A DNA stretch of 21,285 nucleotides from a candidate division Hyd24-12 bacterium UBA5074 (GCA_002414865.1 DIAQ01000030.1:1-21285), one strand, 5' to 3'. Numbered from the stretch's first letter, positions 7,575-15,113 are shown. Program-made: numbers and translations. The notes: generated by a model from the letters alone, not told the origin.

Positions 7575-8609
7575 CTACAGGAACAGGCTGCTCAGGCTCT
7601 GGCCTGTGTGGATCCTCTCGATCGCAGCGGCGAAGACCGGGGCGACGGAGAGCATGCGGATCTTCGTCACGGGACGGCCGGCGACGATGGCGGCGGCCTC
7701 CTCGTCGTACTCGATCGTGTCGGTGATGTAGAGCCTCGTGAGAGGACTCTCCTCGATGAGCTTGACCGAGGCGCCGGAGAGCACTCCGTGCGTGACGAAG
7801 GCGTAGATCTCCTTTGCGCCGCGCGCAGCAGTGGTCTTTGCCGAGAGGACGAGGCTCTTCCCTGACAGGATTTCATCGTCGCACATGATCACGGTGCGGT
7901 CGGTGAGGTCGTCCACGCCCTCCACGCTCTTCACGTGGGGGTTCTCGGTGTCGTCGAAGCGTATCTTCTTCACATATCCCGTGACGATGTTGGGGTTGCC
8001 CCCCGCCTCCCGCAATGCCCTCGAGACATGGAGCGCAAGGCTGTCGTTCGCGAGGATGCTGCCCGAGTCGGGCGCTACGAAGGCCAGCCTCTCCTTGCCG
8101 AGGCTGACTATCTCGTCCCTGAAGGTGCCCTGGGCATACAGCTGGTCGACCGGGATGTCGCTGAAGCCCTGGCTCTGGGGGCAATGGAGTGTCATGGTGA
8201 GCACCCTGTCGGCACGGACGGACTCGAGCAGGTCGAACATCATCTTGGCCGTGATGGCGATCCTGGGCTTGTCCTTCTTGTCGCTGCGGGCATATGGGAA
8301 GTAGGGGGTCACCGCCGTGATCCGGCCGGCGCTGTCCTTGATGGCATAGATCATCTGCAGGAGCTCGAGGATGTCACCGGATACCGTGCGGTAGGCGTCG
8401 GTCTTGTCCTGGAACAGGGGTCGCTCGCCGGACTGTATGACGAAGACGTCCTTCTCCCTGACGGAACCCCCGATGAAGTTGACCATCAGGTTGCCGTTCG
8501 AGAACTGCACGAACTCCATCGGCTCGGGCTCGACGCCGAGGATGTTGCAGATCCTCTTCCCGAGGGTGGTGCAGGATCGCCCGTAGCAGATCGCGATGCT
8601 ACCGTACAT
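7575..8609 (-). CDS. prs: Divergent ribose-phosphate pyrophosphokinase (PRPP synthetase)
   Basis: This 344-residue cytoplasmic protein has the Prs two-domain phosphoribosyltransferase fold and probably makes PRPP from ribose 5-phosphate and ATP. Recognisable family segments, in order, are FSNGN (36-40; usually FSDGE), PYFPYARSDKKDKPR (102-116; the flexible ATP loop), TLHCPQSQGF (140-149; usually DLHAxQIQGFF) and the PRPP loop CDDEILSGKS (243-252; usually DDxIDTGGT). All four diverge from bacterial Prs, so another sugar-phosphate pyrophosphokinase-like role is possible. The start at 8609 is chosen over a codon at 8621: GGAGG, located between them, is spaced five bases from the former, whereas nothing suitable precedes the latter. 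It is transcribed away from the methylmalonyl-CoA operon. Confidence 0.85.
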   Translation of the reverse strand: MYGSIAICYGRSCTTLGKRICNILGVEPEPMEFVQFSNGNLMVNFIGGSVREKDVFVIQSGERPLFQDKTDAYRTVSGDILELLQMIYAIKDSAGRITAVTPYFPYARSDKKDKPRIAITAKMMFDLLESVRADRVLTMTLHCPQSQGFSDIPVDQLYAQGTFRDEIVSLGKERLAFVAPDSGSILANDSLALHVSRALREAGGNPNIVTGYVKKIRFDDTENPHVKSVEGVDDLTDRTVIMCDDEILSGKSLVLSAKTTAARGAKEIYAFVTHGVLSGASVKLIEESPLTRLYITDTIEYDEEAAAIVAGRPVTKIRMLSVAPVFAAAIERIHTGQSLSSLFL

Positions 8610-8646
8610 CGGCTCCTCCATGTTCTGCGAGGCGTATCGAGAAACC

Positions 8647-8667
8647 GAACGCCTCGACAGGGCGTTC
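8647..8667. promoter_or_regulatory. Inverted repeat in the prs leader
   Basis: GAACGCC (8647-8653) and GGCGTTC (8661-8667) are perfect inverted arms around a 7-base spacer, about 38 bases before the chosen prs start. It may be an operator or an mRNA hairpin in the leader. No known regulator site is recognised. Confidence 0.35.
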
Positions 8668-8729
8668 CGGCATCTTGCTCAGAGGGCAATATGACGCTCG
8701 CCAAACTGCGCCGGAAGTGGGTTCTTCGC

Positions 8730-8754
8730 TTGACTTAGCCGGTGGGGTTATATT
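8730..8754 (+). promoter_or_regulatory. Possible promoter region for the methylmalonyl-CoA operon
   Basis: A TTGACT hexamer (8730-8735) is followed by an AT-rich TATATT (8749-8754). The 13-base spacing is too short for a standard sigma-70 pair, so only one of the two may be used. The AT-rich patch stands out and lies 48 bases before the first gene of the operon. No cobalamin riboswitch is visible in the short leader. Confidence 0.3.
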
Positions 8755-8801
8755 GATTCTCACGGTTGGACATGGACACGCAACCGGCTGGAGAAGCGCC
8801 A

Positions 8802-9221
8802 ATGGAGCCAAGGAAGATAAGGATCCTGATAGCCAAGCCCGGCCTCGACGGACACGACCGTGGGGCGAAGTATATCGCCCGCGCTCTTCGCGACGCCGGC
8901 ATGGAAGTGATCTACACGGGCATCAGGCAGACACCGGAAGCCATCGCCAGCGCAGCCGTGCAGGAGGACGTCGATTTCGTCGGCCTTTCGCTCCTCTCGG
9001 GCGCGCATAATCACCTCTTCCCCGAAGTGGCCAGACTGCTGGCCGCCCAGAAAGCCTCCGACATCATCCTTTTCGGTGGGGGGGTCATCCCCGAGGAGGA
9101 CATCCCCGGCCTGAAGGCTGCGGGTTTCCGGGCAATCTTCACCCCGGGCACGCCCGCAGCCGAAGTCATCGAGTTCGTCATCGGGGAGTTCGCCGCGAGC
9201 GACCGCAGCGGCAGCCGGTAG
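8802..9221 (+). CDS. mcmB: Methylmalonyl-CoA mutase small, cobalamin-binding subunit
   Basis: This 139-residue protein is a stand-alone B12-binding domain of methylmalonyl-CoA mutase, which interconverts succinyl-CoA and methylmalonyl-CoA. The segment KPGLDGHDRGAK contains the D-x-H-x-x-G motif; His18 is the expected lower axial cobalt ligand. The later SLLSGAH and LFGGGVIP segments are the S-x-L and G-G parts of the base-binding site. Alternative starts at 8766 (TTG) and 8772 add up to 12 residues not typical of the family. The ATG at 8802 has GGAGAA six bases upstream and yields the family's usual N-terminus. The split arrangement resembles that of archaeal and some bacterial mutases. The large catalytic subunit is not in this window. 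Confidence 0.93.
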   Translation: MEPRKIRILIAKPGLDGHDRGAKYIARALRDAGMEVIYTGIRQTPEAIASAAVQEDVDFVGLSLLSGAHNHLFPEVARLLAAQKASDIILFGGGVIPEEDIPGLKAAGFRAIFTPGTPAAEVIEFVIGEFAASDRSGSR

Positions 9222-9251
9222 AAGCCGTCAGGCTCCCGGCCGGAGGCTAGG

Positions 9252-10205
9252 ATGGGTCCCGGGGATCTGGAGAACCTGGCAACACTCGTGCGCAGCGGTG
9301 ATCCTCGATCGCTGGCCCGCGCCCTGTCGCTCGTCGAGAACGGCGCGACCGGATCGGCCGAGCTCCTGCACCACCTGTACGACGCTGCCCGCGCCTGGAA
9401 GACCGTGGGCATCACAGGGCCGCCGGGGGCAGGCAAGAGCACGCTGGCGGACAGGCTGATCGCCTTCTGGAGGTCCAACGGACGACGCGTAGGCGTCCTG
9501 GCGGTGGATCCTTCGTCGCCCTTCTCGGGAGGGGCCATCCTGGGTGACCGGCTGAGGATGCAGAGCCATGCCTGCGATCCCGGTGTCTTCATCCGCAGCA
9601 TGGGCAGCAGGGGCCATGTCGGCGGCCTGTCCGCAGCGACCTCGGCAGCTTCCGACATCCTCGGCGCAGCGGGATACGACCCGGTTCTGATCGAGACCGT
9701 GGGCGTGGGGCAGGGCGAGGTCGAGGTGGCGGGGCTCGCCGACATCACGATCCTCGTTCTCGTGCCAGGGCTCGGTGACGATGTACAGGTCATGAAGGCC
9801 GGTATCATGGAGATCGGCGACCTGATCGTTCTGAACAAGGCCGATCGCCCGGGGATCGACCAGCTCGAGGCCGCTGTGAAGGCCAATCTGGAGCTGTCCC
9901 CGTCGTCTTCTCCGCGTGCAGCCGTGGTCAGGTGCTCGGCGGAGACCGGTGAAGGCCTCGATCTGTTATTTTCCACCCTCGAGGGCCTGATCACCGGCTC
10001 GGGCCCCGACCCGGCAGCACGCCGCGAGCGCGTGCGGGAGGACATCCTCCGCGTTGCCGAGTCAGTGGGGATCCGGCTGGCAGCCCGCCTGCTCGAGCGG
10101 GGGGGCGGCATCGACCCTGCGGTCGACAGAGTATTGAACGGGGAGACCTCGCCCTGGATGATAGGCAGGGATCTCGAACGACTGGCCTCAAAGGCCGTGG
10201 AGTAG
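9252..10205 (+). CDS. meaB: MeaB/ArgK-type GTPase for B12-enzyme protection
   Basis: This 317-residue G3E P-loop GTPase is of the MeaB (ArgK) family. It guards methylmalonyl-CoA mutase by gating adenosylcobalamin loading and release. The Walker A motif is GPPGAGKST at residues 56-64. The segment ETVGVGQ (148-154) and the base-specifying NKAD (195-198) are characteristic, as is VDPSSPFSGGAILGDR-like sequence at 86-100. GGAGG at 9242-9246 lies five bases before the ATG. Its place directly after the B12-binding subunit supports the assignment; the older transport-kinase name ArgK should not be used. Confidence 0.95.
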   Translation: MGPGDLENLATLVRSGDPRSLARALSLVENGATGSAELLHHLYDAARAWKTVGITGPPGAGKSTLADRLIAFWRSNGRRVGVLAVDPSSPFSGGAILGDRLRMQSHACDPGVFIRSMGSRGHVGGLSAATSAASDILGAAGYDPVLIETVGVGQGEVEVAGLADITILVLVPGLGDDVQVMKAGIMEIGDLIVLNKADRPGIDQLEAAVKANLELSPSSSPRAAVVRCSAETGEGLDLLFSTLEGLITGSGPDPAARRERVREDILRVAESVGIRLAARLLERGGGIDPAVDRVLNGETSPWMIGRDLERLASKAVE

Positions 10206-10208
10206 CAG

Positions 10209-10634
10209 ATGATCGAAAAGATCGACCACATCGGCATCGCAGTCGAGGACCTGGAGGAGGCTTCGGCCTTCTACAGGGACAAGCTGGGGCTCGAATTCCT
10301 GGGAACGGAGGAAATCCCCTCCCAGAAGGTGAAGGCGGCCCTGTTCCGCGTCGGTGAATCCCGTATCGAGCTTCTCCAGCCCATCTCTCCGGACAGCCCG
10401 GTGGCGGCCTTCCTCGAGAAGAGGGGACCGGGACTGCACCATGTCGCCTACGCGGTGGCCGATGCTGCTGCGGTGGTCGAGGGGCTTGTCTCCACAGGCG
10501 TCGAGATGATCGACCGCGTGCCGCGCGTGGGCGCAGGCGGCAGCAGGATCGCTTTCATCCATCCCAGGTCAAGCGGCAAGGTGCTCTCCGAACTCTGCGA
10601 GCACTCCACGCACGAAAAGGAAGGCAGCCTATGA
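10209..10634 (+). CDS. mce: Methylmalonyl-CoA epimerase
   Basis: This 141-residue VOC-superfamily enzyme interconverts the (R) and (S) forms of methylmalonyl-CoA, joining the mutase to the carboxyltransferase. Two beta-alpha-beta-beta-beta modules are visible, beginning IDHIGIAVEDL and GLHHVAYAV. The probable metal ligands line up with those of the Propionibacterium enzyme: His7, Gln39 (EIPSQKVKAA), His78 and Glu128 (KVLSELCEH). Length is typical. It begins three bases after the meaB stop and overlaps the next gene by four bases (ATGA). Confidence 0.95.
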   Translation: MIEKIDHIGIAVEDLEEASAFYRDKLGLEFLGTEEIPSQKVKAALFRVGESRIELLQPISPDSPVAAFLEKRGPGLHHVAYAVADAAAVVEGLVSTGVEMIDRVPRVGAGGSRIAFIHPRSSGKVLSELCEHSTHEKEGSL

Positions 10635-12181
10635 GCTCCAGTGACAAGGTAGAAAGGCTGCGGCAGCTGCGGGAGAAGGCGCAGGAGGGCGGCGGGCTGG
10701 ACAGGATCGAGAAGCAGCACGCCCTCGGCAAGCAGACGGCGCGCGAGAGGATAGAGCTCCTCCTCGACGAAGGCAGCTTCGAGGAGTTCGACATGTTCGT
10801 CAACCATCGCTGCACGAAATTCGGGCTCGATGGGAAGAAGATCCCGGGCGACGGTGTGGTCACCGGCTATGGCACGATCGACGGCCGGCTCGTCTATGTG
10901 TTCTCCCACGATTTCACCGTGTTCGGTGGCAGCCTGTCCGAGACCTTCGCCGAGAAGGTCATCAAGATCATGGACATGGCGGCAGCCAACGGGGCGCCGG
11001 TCATCGGCCTGAACGACTCGGGCGGCGCGCGCATCCAGGAGGGCATCGAGAGTCTGGCGGGATACGGCGAGATATTCTACCGCAACGTCATATACTCGGG
11101 CGTCGTCCCCCAGATCTCGGTCATCCTGGGTCCCTGCGCCGGAGGGGCGGTCTACAGCCCTGCCATCACCGACTTCACGATCATGGTCGAGAAGACCAGC
11201 TACATGTTCGTCACGGGCCCCAAGGTGGTGAAGGCTGTCACCGGGGAGGAAGTCACCGTCGACCAGCTCGGCGGCGCGCACATCCACGCCACGAGGAGCG
11301 GAGTCGCCAGCATCATCTGCAAGAGCGAGCAGGATGCGTTGATGCTCGTCCGCAAACTCGTCAGCTACGTTCCGCAGAACAACATGGAAGACCCGGTGAG
11401 CTGCCAGTGTACCGATCCGGCGGACAGGGCCGAGGCCTGGCTCGACGAGTACGTGCCGGACAATCCCAACAAGCCGTACGAGATGCGCAAGATCATCGAA
11501 GCCGTGGTTGATGGAGGGGAGTTCCTCGAGATACAGAGGATGTTCTCGCCCAATATCATCGTCGGGTTCGCCAGGATGAACGGGAAGCCGGTGGGCATAG
11601 TCGCCAACCAGCCCTCATACCTTGCCGGCGTCCTGGACAACGATGCCTCAATCAAGGGGGCCAGGTTCGTCCGTTTCTGCGACGCTTTCAACATCCCGCT
11701 GGTCACCCTGGTCGACGTCCCCGGCTTCATGCCCGGCACGAAGCAGGAGTACGGCGGCATCATCAGGAACGGGGCGAAGCTGCTCTATGCGTTTGCAGAA
11801 GCCACGGTGCCGAAGGTCACCCTCATCGTCAGGAAGGCCTACGGAGGCGCCTACGATGTCATGAGCTCGAAGCATCTGCGCTCGGACGTGAACTACGCCT
11901 GGCCCAGCGCGGAGATCGCTGTCATGGGGCCCGAAGGTGCGGTGGAGATCATCTTCAGCAGGGACCTCGAGAAGTCCCCCGACGCCGCTGCGAAGAAGCA
12001 GGAGCTGGTGGAGGACTACAAGGAGCACTTCGCGAATCCCTACTCCGCGGCCGAGCGGGGTTATGTGGATGACGTGATCATCCCATCCACGACGAGGTTC
12101 CGGTTGATACGCGCGCTGGAGATGCTGGCCGGGAAGCGGCAGTCGCTGCCCGCCAGGAAGCACGGGAACATTCCGCTATGA
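10631..12181 (+). CDS. mmdA: Carboxyltransferase subunit of methylmalonyl-CoA decarboxylase / propionyl-CoA carboxylase
   Basis: This 516-residue protein transfers CO2 between biotin and an acyl-CoA, most likely propionyl-/methylmalonyl-CoA. Two crotonase-like halves are present. The first contains NDSGGARIQEG (128-138) and the oxyanion-hole segment GPCAGGAVYSP (167-177). The second contains VDVPGFMPGTKQE, KAYGGAYDVMSSKHL and AVMGPEGAVEI, the set characteristic of PccB/MmdA. The sequence alone does not separate a Na+-pumping decarboxylase alpha subunit from a carboxylase beta subunit. The OadG-like gene immediately downstream favours the decarboxylase reading. However, no OadB pump or biotin carboxylase is encoded in the window. 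The gene overlaps both neighbours by four bases. Confidence 0.93.
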   Translation: MSSSDKVERLRQLREKAQEGGGLDRIEKQHALGKQTARERIELLLDEGSFEEFDMFVNHRCTKFGLDGKKIPGDGVVTGYGTIDGRLVYVFSHDFTVFGGSLSETFAEKVIKIMDMAAANGAPVIGLNDSGGARIQEGIESLAGYGEIFYRNVIYSGVVPQISVILGPCAGGAVYSPAITDFTIMVEKTSYMFVTGPKVVKAVTGEEVTVDQLGGAHIHATRSGVASIICKSEQDALMLVRKLVSYVPQNNMEDPVSCQCTDPADRAEAWLDEYVPDNPNKPYEMRKIIEAVVDGGEFLEIQRMFSPNIIVGFARMNGKPVGIVANQPSYLAGVLDNDASIKGARFVRFCDAFNIPLVTLVDVPGFMPGTKQEYGGIIRNGAKLLYAFAEATVPKVTLIVRKAYGGAYDVMSSKHLRSDVNYAWPSAEIAVMGPEGAVEIIFSRDLEKSPDAAAKKQELVEDYKEHFANPYSAAERGYVDDVIIPSTTRFRLIRALEMLAGKRQSLPARKHGNIPL

Positions 12182-12561
12182 CGGCCCTCGCAACACTCGC
12201 CGCCATCGGTGGGACAGCGGGCGGGGAGCAGGCGGGCCCCGGGCTCGGGCTCCTCGGGATGGGGCTGCTGGTTGCGGTGCTCGTCATCCTCTCCATCGTC
12301 GTGCCCAGGATCCGCGCCGGGAAGTCCGCGCCCCGGGCGGAAATCGCCCCGGAATCGCCGGAACTCCTCCAGGATGAAGAGGTGGCTGCGGCAGTGGCCG
12401 CGCTGCATGCCATGTACAGCGAGCTCGACCAGCTCGAGAGCGTCCACCTCACCTGGCGGTTGTACGAGAAGCCTTACAGACCGTGGAGGCTTGCAGGGAG
12501 AGCGGAGTTCCTGCTCGGCAAGCAGTCCGTGCACAATCGCGCCCGGAAGAGGAGCTCTTAG
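12178..12561 (+). CDS. OadG-like small membrane subunit of a sodium-pump decarboxylase
   Basis: This 127-residue protein has one hydrophobic helix at about residues 22-44 (GLGLLGMGLLVAVLVILSIV) and then a charged cytoplasmic part. That layout matches OadG/MmdD, which hold biotin-dependent decarboxylase complexes together at the membrane. Conserved-looking residues near the end (PWRLAGRAEFL) resemble the W-x-x-x-G-R segment of OadG-family C-termini. Similarity is weak outside this, so the assignment rests heavily on position: between the carboxyltransferase and biotin-carrier genes, overlapping the former by four bases and directly abutting the latter. Confidence 0.75.
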   Translation: MTALATLAAIGGTAGGEQAGPGLGLLGMGLLVAVLVILSIVVPRIRAGKSAPRAEIAPESPELLQDEEVAAAVAALHAMYSELDQLESVHLTWRLYEKPYRPWRLAGRAEFLLGKQSVHNRARKRSS

Positions 12562-13008
12562 ATGCCCGACTACAAGGTGACGGTCAACGGAAGGCTCTAC
12601 GATGTGAGCGTAGGCCGGATGGTGGACGAGACAGCCGATGTGACGGTCAACGGCAAGAGTTTCCAGGTTCAGGTGGAAGCTCCCCACAGGGCGGCCTCCA
12701 AGACACCCAGGATAGAGACCAAACCCCATGTCGTCAGCGCGGCCGAGGCCCCCGACAAGACCTCCCCGCCCGACAAGGTTGCCAGGATGGGCAAGGGCGA
12801 CATTCTCGCCCCTCTGCCAGGCCTGATCCTCAAGATCCTCGTCAAGCAAGGCCAGACGGTTGCAGAAGGGCAGACCGTGGCCATCATGGAAGCCATGAAG
12901 ATGGAGAACGAGATCGAATCCCCGGTCTCGGGCGTGGTGAGCGAGATCCCGGTGAGGGAAGGCGAGAACGTACTGGAAAACGCTCTCATCATGAAGATCG
13001 GGGGCTGA
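12562..13008 (+). CDS. Biotin carboxyl carrier protein (decarboxylase/carboxylase)
   Basis: This 148-residue carrier shuttles CO2 on biotin between partner subunits. The C-terminal biotinyl domain (about 80-148) carries the canonical EAMKMEN at residues 110-116, with Lys113 the biotinylation site. A proline- and lysine-rich linker covers roughly 41-78. The N-terminal 40 residues contain a repeated short strand pair: VTVNGRLYDVSV (6-17) and VTVNGKSFQVQV (28-39). The ATG directly abuts the upstream stop, and the TGA overlaps the next ATG. The carrier belongs with the carboxyltransferase two genes upstream. Confidence 0.95.
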   Translation: MPDYKVTVNGRLYDVSVGRMVDETADVTVNGKSFQVQVEAPHRAASKTPRIETKPHVVSAAEAPDKTSPPDKVARMGKGDILAPLPGLILKILVKQGQTVAEGQTVAIMEAMKMENEIESPVSGVVSEIPVREGENVLENALIMKIGG

Positions 13009-13994
13009 TGCCAGGCCTTCGTATCAGGAGCTATGACTACCTGGTCACAGGCGGGGCCGGGTTCATCGGCTCGCACGTATGCGAGGAACTCCTGTCGAGA
13101 GGCAGGAGCGTCCTCGTGATCGACGACCTCTCGACGGGAAGCCTTGCCAACCTCGAGAGATGCGTCGAGAACAGCGGATTCAGCTATGCGGTCGGCTCCG
13201 TGTGCGACGAATCTCTCGTCTCCGAGGCGGTCGACCTCTGCGGCATCATCATCCACCTGGCGGCGGCCGTAGGGGTGGAGAACATCATCCGGCAGCCCGT
13301 CGAGACCATCGAGATCAACGTCAGGGGCACGGAGAACGTGCTTCGCTCGGCCAGCAAGAAGCTGAGGCGCACCTTCATAGCATCCACCTCGGAGGTCTAT
13401 GGCAAGGGCAATTGCGTCCCCTTCCAGGAGGAGGGCGACCTGGTCCTCGGGGCCACGAGCAGGAGCCGCTGGAGCTATGCCTGCTCGAAGGCCATCGACG
13501 AATTCCTGGCCCTTGCCTATGCGAAGGCCAGGGGTCTGCCCGTGACCGTCGGCAGGCTCTTCAACACCGTAGGCCCCAGGCAGTCGGGCAGGTACGGCAT
13601 GGTGCTGCCCCGCTTCGTGGCGCAGGCTCTCGCAGGCAGACCGCTGACGGTTTATGGCGACGGAACGCAGACCCGGTGCTTCAGCCTCGTGAACGAAGTG
13701 GTGGCCTGCGTCCTGGCTCTGCTGGAGACGGACGCATCGGTGGGCATGGCGGTAAACATCGGCTCGACCGAGGAGATCTCCATTCTCGACCTCGCGGCGA
13801 GGGTGATCGAGAAGACAGGCTCCACCTCCAGGGTCACGCTCGTCCCCTACGACGAGGCGTATCCCAAGGACTTCGAGGACATGCAGCGGCGGGTGCCGGA
13901 TGTGACGCGCCTCCTGGCGCTCACCGGAATGGCGCCCACAGCGGGGATCGGAGAGATTCTCGACCGGATCCTCGGCTCCGCCCCCGCGGTGTGA
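13008..13994 (+). CDS. NAD-dependent epimerase/dehydratase (nucleotide-sugar SDR)
   Basis: This 328-residue extended short-chain dehydrogenase/reductase probably acts on a nucleotide sugar, as a UDP-glucose 4-epimerase or UDP-glucuronate decarboxylase relative. The NAD-binding GGAGFIG is at residues 15-21 and the acidic IDDLSTG after the second strand is typical. STSEVYG (126-132) and Y157-ACS-K161 give the catalytic Ser/Thr and YxxxK. Substrate-side segments GRLFNTVGPRQSG and LTVYGDGTQTRCF are strongly characteristic. The exact substrate cannot be read. The start ATG overlaps the carrier stop (TGATG). A longer in-frame extension to 12483 only reads through the carrier gene in the wrong frame and is rejected. 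Confidence 0.92.
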   Translation: MPGLRIRSYDYLVTGGAGFIGSHVCEELLSRGRSVLVIDDLSTGSLANLERCVENSGFSYAVGSVCDESLVSEAVDLCGIIIHLAAAVGVENIIRQPVETIEINVRGTENVLRSASKKLRRTFIASTSEVYGKGNCVPFQEEGDLVLGATSRSRWSYACSKAIDEFLALAYAKARGLPVTVGRLFNTVGPRQSGRYGMVLPRFVAQALAGRPLTVYGDGTQTRCFSLVNEVVACVLALLETDASVGMAVNIGSTEEISILDLAARVIEKTGSTSRVTLVPYDEAYPKDFEDMQRRVPDVTRLLALTGMAPTAGIGEILDRILGSAPAV

Positions 13995-14800
13995 TGACGG
14001 GCAGCCGCGCCAGATACGCGGCCAGCGCTGAAAACGCCTCGATCAAGAGGGCGCGCTCGCTGCTCTCCGCCAGAACGGTGAAAGAGACGGGGCTCTTCCT
14101 GCTGGAGGGGCCCCGCTTCGTGTCGGACGCCCTTCGCAGAGATCCCGGGGCCATCGCCGAAGTGATCATCGATGAAGACGCGCCGTCAGCCTGTGCGTTC
14201 ACGGAGGGATTCCCGGTCCCGGTGCTCGTCGCTTCTCCGCGCGTCTTCTCGACGATCTCGACCACCGAGCATTCGCAGGGCGTGATCGCAGTCTGCAGAA
14301 GGCCGGAGCCGGATCCGGCGGGGTTCCGCCCAGCACCTGGGCCGGGCGCGGTCCTGATCCTCGACGGGCTGCAGGACCCGGGCAACGCAGGTACGCTGAT
14401 CCGGACCGCTGCAGGGCTCGGATGCCTCGCGGTTTTCACCATCCATCCCACCTGCGAGATGTTCTCGGCCAAGGCCACCAGGGCTGCGGCCGGGACAAGT
14501 CTTCTGATACCCCTGTTTCAGAGGGTTCCACCGGATGTGCTGCAGAATGTGCTCGTGCGGTGCGGATTCGAGCTGATGGGTGCGGATGCCGGGGGAACCG
14601 CCTACCAGGAGGTTGAGGTCCCGCCCAGGGTGGCCATCGTTCTCGGCTCGGAAGCCGCCGGGCTCTCCCCCGGGATGCTGGAAGCCTGCCGCCTCCGGGT
14701 CTCCATCCCTCTCAGCAACGGCGTAGAATCCTTCAACGCCGCCTCCGCCGGCGCCATCCTCCTCTCCTGGATCCGCAGGGGTCAAAGTTCGTTTTGCTAG
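13994..14800 (+). CDS. SpoU/TrmH-family RNA 2'-O-methyltransferase
   Basis: This 268-residue SAM-dependent enzyme methylates ribose in rRNA or tRNA. The N-terminal substrate-binding domain (about 10-105) has the RlmB-like RTVKETGLFLLEGPRFV segment. The knotted SPOUT domain carries motif 1, LDGLQDPGNAGTLIRTA (123-139), motif 2, IVLGSEAAGLSP (215-226), and motif 3, SIPLSNGVESFNAASAGA (237-254). The exact RNA target is unknown. It starts inside the SDR stop (TGATG). The last few codons (GQSSFC and the TAG) lie within an AT-rich palindromic element, so the C-terminus has probably been altered by it. Confidence 0.93.
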   Translation: MTGSRARYAASAENASIKRARSLLSARTVKETGLFLLEGPRFVSDALRRDPGAIAEVIIDEDAPSACAFTEGFPVPVLVASPRVFSTISTTEHSQGVIAVCRRPEPDPAGFRPAPGPGAVLILDGLQDPGNAGTLIRTAAGLGCLAVFTIHPTCEMFSAKATRAAAGTSLLIPLFQRVPPDVLQNVLVRCGFELMGADAGGTAYQEVEVPPRVAIVLGSEAAGLSPGMLEACRLRVSIPLSNGVESFNAASAGAILLSWIRRGQSSFC

Positions 14801-14939
14801 AAAATCCATGCAATTGGTTATATGAGACCGCATATAGCGAACTCAGATAATCCTTGACCCATGTCTATTGGTAATAAATAGCTGACAATTGCGCAGCAAC
14901 AAGATAGCCGTATTTCCTGACAAAGCGATGTCTGACCCC
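14778..14939. mobile_element. AT-rich palindromic element (MITE- or REP-like candidate)
   Basis: This 162-base AT-rich patch contrasts sharply with the flanks. Its ends are inverted: GGGGTCA at 14778-14784 and TGACCCC at 14933-14939. Within the left half a nested set of arms is visible: GGGTCAA (14779-14785) with TTGACCC (14854-14860), AGTTCG (14786-14791) with CGAACT (14838-14843), and TATATG (14819-14824) with CATATA (14831-14836). No ORF of useful size is inside. It supplies the last residues and stop codon of the methyltransferase. A non-autonomous transposable or REP-type repeat is the likeliest reading; a complex terminator for the long operon is an alternative. Confidence 0.5.
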
Positions 14940-14946
14940 GGTGGGC

Positions 14947-15038
14947 TGGCGGAGGGGGTGGGATTCGAACCCACGGACCTCCGAAAGGAAGTCAACGGTT
15001 TTCGAGACCGCCCCGATCGACCGCTCTGGCACCCCTCC
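14947..15038 (-). tRNA. tRNA-Ser (anticodon CGA)
   Basis: Read on the minus strand the 92-base gene runs from GGAGGGGTGCC to an encoded CCA. The acceptor stem GGAGGGG/CCCCTCC is perfect, with discriminator G. The anticodon arm GCGGT-CTCGAAA-ACCGT gives anticodon CGA, reading UCG. A long variable arm (GACTTCC-TTTC-GGAGGTC, one G-U pair) is diagnostic of class II serine tRNA. The T arm has GTTCGAATC. It lies eight bases from the palindromic element. Confidence 0.97.
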
Positions 15039-15049
15039 GCGCAGGCCCG

Positions 15050-15078
15050 AATATCCTTGCGCGAGAAGCCGCGTGCAA
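15050..15078 (-). promoter_or_regulatory. Promoter of the tRNA-Ser gene
   Basis: On the minus strand TTGCAC (15078-15073) and GATATT (15055-15050) are separated by exactly 17 bases. A start about seven bases after the -10 lies a few bases before the tRNA 5' end at 15038, as usual for tRNA genes. Confidence 0.65.
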
Positions 15079-15113
15079 TGGCCGGGCTCGAAGGTCGCCT
15101 GCAGGCATGCAGA

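Noticed and set aside
8622..8801. Cobalamin riboswitch before the B12-dependent mutase gene
   Set aside because: The space is short and no B12-box or riboswitch stem pattern was seen.
9011..10237. A 408-residue minus-strand open frame opposite meaB
   Set aside because: Low-complexity Ser/Arg/Pro-rich product and a clear GTPase on the other strand.
12483..13007. N-terminal extension of the SDR gene through the biotin carrier
   Set aside because: The extension is a frame-shifted reading of the carrier gene; the Rossmann fold starts just after the ATG at 13008.
13079..13993. N-terminal extension of the RNA methyltransferase through the SDR gene
   Set aside because: The extension is Arg/Gly-rich out-of-frame sequence; the coupled ATG at 13994 gives a family-length protein.
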